The notes under the pieces are model-generated. The model did no database searches. It worked only from the letters and a program-made list of their open reading frames with translations, and was not told the origin of the DNA. Positions 19,166 to 23,682 of a stretch of DNA of 23,682 bases are shown here, one piece after another (position 1 is the stretch's first letter; every line of letters starts with the position of its first letter). The stretch is from positions 99,884-123,565 of the forward strand of contig NW_003151753.1 of assembly GCF_000003605.2 (NCBI RefSeq). The letters are read 5' to 3'. The DNA comes from Saccoglossus kowalevskii. Taxonomy: Eukaryota; Hemichordata; Enteropneusta; Harrimaniidae. The translations under genes and the position numbers were made by a program.

Positions 19166-22152
19166 TTACGTCTTGGTTAATAGTGTAGCACCCAAAGTCA
19201 CAAGTCCAAGGGCTGCAACACCGAAGAGCGCCTTTCCTGACGGCCATGAATTAGAAGGGTTATCTCTCGTTCCTTCATAAAAATGCACTAATCCATTCTG
19301 CAAAAAAAAAAAAAAAAATGAGAAAGTCAATAGAATGAACAGATTTAGCTTGTTAGTAAACACAGTTCACTAAAGAGTAGTGTTGGTGGTCATACCGAGT
19401 AAGTTCTACACACTGGCATCTGCTGACAGATTTTCTGATATCAAGGCGAGCCTACACAGTAAGGTTATCCTGCATTCCAAGGCAAATGCCACAGTTTTTA
19501 GGTTGATACCCAGTTTCTAAGTGTAGTATAAATCTTAACAAATCTTTACGCAGAGACTTAGGTCTGCCTAAAAACACCCTGAAACTTGTATGAATTAGAA
19601 TGCCACAAGGGGCCAGGGACACGGCACAACAAAAAGTCTGAATTTTGAGCATGGAATTTTGAATAGGATTTTGAACAACTGAATGAATACAACAGTAATT
19701 TGTAAAGTAGTGCAAATAGCTTTAGTATAAAACCTAGCAACTGTACAAGATTGAGTCTCTGGGTTCACTGTAGCCACTGACCCACTGTTATCAAAAGTCT
19801 CAACAATGACATTAAATGTTTCCATGATGTGGGAAATCTTTTAACAAGAGTGGCTCATTCTTGTCACTTGCCAGAATCATTATTATGGTTAACCGAGTAT
19901 ATTCACAATATAAAGATGGGTAAGTAATTTATTAGACAGTACAAAGATAACTCACCAGAAAGACCATACTTATCCCCCCCTCCCCCATACAAATTCATAT
20001 GTTTTCCCAAAAAAATAATTACAGATGACCCTTTTCAAAGAAGCCAACAAATAATAAATTCACTAAAACATTCATCTTTTTATTTTAAGCAGAATTGGTT
20101 TAATAATAATTTCCCCTCAATGTTTTTGAAACGCGCATTATAAATATAACTGTTTACTTAGAAGACAAAAAGACTGCTCGTTGTGTAGCAAATGAGTGGC
20201 AGTCACACTATCGAAAACGAAAGTACCTTCCATCAGTCAAATGGTTAATCATATGCAAATTTATGCTAATTAGAATTACAGTACTAGTATTTAATTTTAA
20301 ATGTACAAAATGGCCTCTCAGTTGAAGTCAAATTCATTACAATTTTTTACAGCGAGGTTGATAAACTAAAAAAAAAAACCTTTGTCATACGAATCATATT
20401 GGTTTCAACAAAACAACATCACTTAATTTGTTTTCAGTATTTTTCTCAAATAAAATCAATACTGAAACTTGAAGAGCATATTGATTAGTTGGCATTTTAA
20501 AAAAAATAATCCAATGATATTAATAGTGAACTTCAATAACAGAAAAAATGCACACTAAAAGTAAATACTTAAACCGGCCTCGTGAATATTTTTTATGATA
20601 ACTGAGCGGATAAATATTAAAACGTCATTTGAGACAGTTCAGTCACGACACAGCCATGTGGGCTCCACATATAGCATTTATAATGCATTACTATACAATA
20701 TATCAATGAGAATTTATAAAAAATTTCAAACATTATTAATAGAATCATGAGGCCACATTTGCATATGCACGCTATAGTCGAAACACATATTTCTCATTAA
20801 AATAATTTTTAAAATAGAAAATCAGTGATAAAAATGTTTTTCCCCTGAAAAAAAAGCTACCTTAATTTGAATTCACCACACAACCATAATGGTTTTTAGG
20901 AAATTCTGCAAATTGTAATAAAAATGTATTTTCCCTGCAGTTCTTATAAATTTTCCATTGTGTGTCTATTTAAAGCGCAAACATTCGTCGGTTACATAAA
21001 TAGCCTATATGCTTTTTTTTTATCAAAAATATTAAATAAATTTAATAAATGTTACATTTTTAAAACCCAAAAATTATAAAATATACTAAACCCACAGTGC
21101 TCATCTAGGAAAAGGGAATAAATACAAAGAAAGAAAGAAGTACCTATGCCAGGTATTTAAACTGGCAAGGAAACAGGAATACAACTGATGCCATATTGGT
21201 CAGGGAATTTTCCGGAATTTTCGGAAATTCACTAAAATATTCCTATAAAATTAATTTACACAGTAAAATCATCTTTGAAAAGCTGAAAAAACAGCAAATT
21301 TCTGTGTTGTTCTCCGAGTATACTCCATGTATTTAATACCCACCCACGGGGCAACGTCTTTCAGTGTTCGCGCCCAAGTGTGTCCCCATACCCCAGCGGT
21401 CACCCTTTCAGACAAAAGAACAAAGGTAAATTTATGCCGCTAAAAATAACAAAAAAAGAGAAAACGTTGATATGAAAAATGAAGGAGATTTGGAGAGAGT
21501 AATATGTACAAAATTCCATTTCAGTGACATTTACACTTCCTCTATCGCGCGTGCTTAAAATTTCAAATTTTCATTCATAAAAATAGCAATGTCTATGCAG
21601 CCTACAACTTACAGCTGAAACGCGTTCAATGTGAATCAGTCAATATCGCACGTGATCAATGATCGTCTCGGTCGTTGTATAATCGCAAGCAACTACATTA
21701 TATTGATGTAAACCCAAATAAAAATGTGTACGTACCCATCCTCCGTTTTCTGATATCCATTGCGATAAATTATTGTCCGTGTACTGCGTTATCCAGTCGA
21801 CAACACGGTCGACGTATTGTGCCATTTCTCTGTCAACACATTGAACTGCAAGGGCACCACCAAAAGCGTACATCGCAACCACACGGCCCCATGTAATTCC
21901 TTCCGTGAACAATTCATTAGTAACTGCCGTGAATGTCGGATACGCCGTACTCGGTGTTATATGCAGCTGATCGCACATTCCCTGAAAAACATCCCGGTAC
22001 CTTGTTTCAAACTCATCGCCGAGTGCTCTCATAGTAAAATTGACTTTGGTTGGGGGTGATAGCCGAGGACATGTCGGCCACTCCAAACCCCGACTGTTGA
22101 GTCTATAAAATATATAATCCACCACAAGCGTCCTAGAATGTAAGTTCACCAT
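19166..22152 (-). CDS. BCL2L1: Pro-survival BCL-2 family protein (BCL-2/BCL-xL/BCL-w type), two exons
   Basis: Guardian of the mitochondrial outer membrane: it holds BAX/BAK and BH3-only proteins in its groove. Coding exons are 22152-21736 and 19297-19166 (TAA), giving 182 residues. The donor GTACGT follows ...ENGGW and the acceptor is a T17 tract plus GCAG, phase 0, the classic BCL-2 intron position. Domains: BH4 at about 7-25 (RTLVVDYIFYRL), BH3 at 38-58 (MRALGDEFETRY), BH1 at 80-100 (ELFTEGITWGR...FGGA), BH2 at 120-139 (W...WISENGGW), and a C-terminal membrane anchor at about 161-179 with tail TKT. The start at 22152 is chosen because ACCATGG is an excellent initiation context and BH4 follows at once. 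BH4, the acidic GDEFE and ENGGW favour the pro-survival branch over BAX/BAK. The BH1 Asn of NWGR is Thr. The BH4-BH3 linker is only about 12 residues, and the length is closest to BCL-w. The symbol is family-level; orthology to one vertebrate paralogue is not claimed. Confidence 0.95.
19298..21735 (-). other. BCL-2 family gene intron (2438 bp)
   Basis: AT-rich, with no internal exon recognised on either strand. Noted inside: a 17-base A run on the plus strand (19302-19318), which is the pyrimidine tract of the acceptor; two POU-type octamers, ATGCAAAT at 20253-20260 and ATTTGCAT at 20757-20764; and a CACGTG E-box at 21649-21654. Open frames on the minus strand at 19452-19825 overlap one another in different frames and look random. 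Confidence 0.85.
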
Positions 22153-22430
22153 GGTGTTCGCGTTGTGAGTCGTCGGATTCATGCAAGAGTATGTGAGCAG
22201 GTCGAAAAAATCGCGAAAAACGGAGACTGTCTTCTGCGTTTTACAGCTCAACCAGTTCCGAACGCCCACACAATTCTGTGGCTGCTGCATGAAGTCGTCG
22301 TTGTCGAGTGATACCATGTACAACCTTTCACTGAACTCGGCTGTGCTATTTATAATCGGCCATCCCACTAGACATGGGCGGCTAAATATTCATGATGACG
22401 TAGAGTCTGCTCATTCGATGGCAACAGCCT
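22153..22430 (-). other. Probable 5' UTR, open in frame with the BCL-2 CDS
   Basis: The BCL-2 reading frame stays open upstream of the chosen ATG as far as a TGA at about 22390-22392. The first in-frame ATG in this extension is at 22317, in a weaker context (TACATGG, T at -3), and would add 55 residues with no BCL-2-like motif. Another in-frame ATG is at about 22182. It is read as leader sequence; an N-terminally extended isoform remains possible. Confidence 0.5.
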
Positions 22431-22450
22431 GCATAAAAAATGATAATTTG

Positions 22451-22466
22451 TTATATAGTCACGTGA
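22451..22466 (-). promoter_or_regulatory. Candidate core promoter of the BCL-2 family gene
   Basis: On the minus strand the order is TCACGTGA (22466-22459), a full palindromic E-box, followed at once by TATATAA (22457-22451). A start about 25-30 bases downstream would fall near 22420 and give a leader of about 270 bases. The E-box with T/A flanks is the form preferred by MITF/TFE and USF-type bHLH-Zip factors in known systems. The promoter role is inferred from position and motif only. Confidence 0.45.
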
Positions 22467-23244
22467 TGGCGTTTATTTAACCTATTTCCGTAATCAAGCA
22501 TTGGTAGTAATATTTCGCTCAAAGTGTCTTTAAAGATTGGTAGCTGGAGGGAGTGTAAACCCTTATATGAAGTGACACTCGGCAAGATCAGACGCATTCT
22601 TGGCATGATTCGGGCATATTATTTACACTGGCCGTGCCCCACATGCATAAGACAAGGAGCAATATGAATCTGCATACTAACGCAAACAAGCGTAAACTAG
22701 CCATAACCAGTAACAATTGATTCTGAATTTGTCCACGTTCCTCTCCCTTGGATCATAGACGTGACGCGCTCCGGTGTTGCAGTATATTATGGATCGTGCA
22801 TCGATTGTTGATGATAGCAATGCTGTTAGAAATGCAGTAACTACAACTGCATGAAAAGATACGGAGAATGCCTGACATCGATTTTGTATTTCGCCCCAAA
22901 AAAACGTTTTTGTATTTTTGAAGCGTTGCGTGAATTAGTTATTAATAGCACGTTCAGCCAGTTTAATGAGATTATAATAATTCTCGTTGGTGCTGACAAG
23001 TTTTGACCAATTATTTACTAAAATTTATGCAATAAATAAACAAACAAACAAAGGTGACCCTTCCATCTAATGTACTGCGTCATACGGGGAACGATTTACG
23101 CTGATAATTGGAAATTCACAACACACTATAACACCTTGCTGCACTATACAATTCACGAATCAAAAACCCAATGAATCAAATATGGAAATTAATGCTTTTA
23201 TAGTAGTGGTTTATGGCGATATCAACAAGAAGTGGTGCGGGGGC
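22467..23244. other. Intergenic or intronic sequence before the second hAT-like MITE
   Basis: There is no recognisable exon or RNA. A short (AAAC)n-like run lies near 23036-23050. The right part is probably intron of the gene carrying the TSR exon. Confidence 0.45.
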
Positions 23245-23398
23245 CAGTGGCGGATCCGGGGGGGGGATGGCCCCCCCAAACGCATGACGATTCGTATCAT
23301 CTGGATTACGCATAGCTTCTCTGCGATTTACGCTCCGTATATCTTAAGTGTAGCTTGGACCCCCCCCCCCCCAATACATTTTACTGGATCCGCCACTG
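23245..23398. mobile_element. hAT-like MITE, copy 2 (154 bp)
   Basis: The termini CAGTGGCGGATCC and GGATCCGCCACTG are a perfect 13-bp inverted repeat, better preserved than in copy 1 at 9290-9412. The interior shares AAACGCATGA and CCCCAATACATTTT with that copy and has homopolymer G/C runs (C13 at 23360-23372). The 8-bp flanks (GCGGGGGC and ATATTGTT) do not match, so the target duplication has decayed or the copy was rearranged. It sits 65 bases before the TSR exon. Confidence 0.82.
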
Positions 23399-23463
23399 AT
23401 ATTGTTCAATGAATGTCAACCAACTTGACCATTGACTTAGTTTTACCATCATATTGTTTTCAG

Positions 23464-23632
23464 ATTGGTCCACGTGGAGTTGGTTCGCCATGCACTCCAA
23501 GAAAAAATGGAATCACTGTCTTTGACGGAACACGTACCAGACAACGGGAATGTCTTGGCGGTGAACCCAACGTTGACAAAGGCTGTATCGGCAACACGGA
23601 GGAAACAGTGGAATGTCATGTACGATACTACG
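23464..23632 (+). CDS. Thrombospondin type-1 repeat (TSR) exon, internal exon of a gene running off the right edge, with a frame break
   Basis: TSR modules are disulfide-bonded extracellular domains of matrix, guidance and ADAMTS-like proteins. The exon has a good acceptor (TTGTTTTCAG to 23463) and a strong donor (GTAAGT from 23633). The main frame gives PCTPRKNGITVFDGTRTRQRECLGG in two blocks: a Cys, then RTRQREC, then two more Cys (GC and ETVEC). This matches the TSR pattern of CxxG..RxRxC and a final C. The characteristic opening WSTWSW is also encoded, but at 23466-23483 in another frame. TSR exons are usually phase 1 at both ends, so length should be a multiple of 3; this one is 169 nt, one base too long, between the Trp motif and the first Cys. 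It is either a sequence error or an inactivating insertion. The parent gene is not identified. Confidence 0.7.
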
Positions 23633-23682
23633 GTAAGTATAGCTTGGAGTGACGGATGTATACAGTTTTACCATATATGTAC

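Noticed and set aside
23182-23412. Open frame running through the hAT-like MITE with Gly/Pro-rich sequence
   Set aside because: Composition comes from the G and C runs and terminal repeats of the MITE, not from a protein.

Overview
This is animal (metazoan) nuclear DNA with spliced genes. The evidence is GT..AG introns interrupting conserved reading frames, long AT-rich non-coding stretches, miniature transposons, and animal gene families (an inositol hexakisphosphate kinase, a BCL-2 family protein and a thrombospondin type-1 module). Compact introns and abundant MITEs suggest an invertebrate, perhaps a deuterostome such as a hemichordate or amphioxus, or a lophotrochozoan. The sequence alone does not settle the phylum. 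Nothing bacterial, viral or CRISPR-like was seen.

Layout. (1) 1-105 is the right end of a Harbinger-like MITE cut by the window edge. (2) 1073-3307, plus strand, holds the last four coding exons of an IP6K gene, whose upstream exons lie left of the window; its probable 3' UTR runs to a poly(A) signal at 5550-5555. (3) 5576-13333 is a gene-poor interval rich in small mobile-element debris: a foldback at 5728-5850, a full 403-bp Harbinger-like MITE (6003-6405), a duplicated unit of unknown origin (8979-9050 and 9584-9669) on either side of an hAT-like MITE (9290-9412), a (GATTT)7 microsatellite, three members of a TTAA-flanked foldback family (10301-10387, about 11749-11878, 12611-12910) and a 45-bp tandem duplication (13244-13333). 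(4) 13334-19165 is AT-rich and without a recognisable gene; part of it is probably 3' UTR of the next gene. (5) 19166-22152, minus strand, is a complete two-exon pro-survival BCL-2 family gene encoding 182 residues, with a 2.4-kb intron at the classic position directly after BH2 and a candidate core promoter (E-box plus TATA-like box) at about 22451-22466. (6) 23245-23398 is a second copy of the hAT-like MITE. (7) 23464-23632, plus strand, is one thrombospondin type-1 repeat exon of a gene continuing to the right; it appears to carry a one-base frame break.

The two main genes are convergent (tail to tail). IP6K makes inositol pyrophosphates, and the BCL-2 protein guards the mitochondrial outer membrane; in vertebrates IP6K activity has been tied to apoptosis. 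Human IP6K3 and the BCL-2 family gene BAK1 also lie close together on 6p21.3, so the proximity may be ancient linkage. I see no convincing new multi-gene system. The most worthwhile leads are the IP6K/BCL-2 linkage, the TSR exon phase break, the TTAA foldback cluster and the unidentified duplicated unit near 9 kb.
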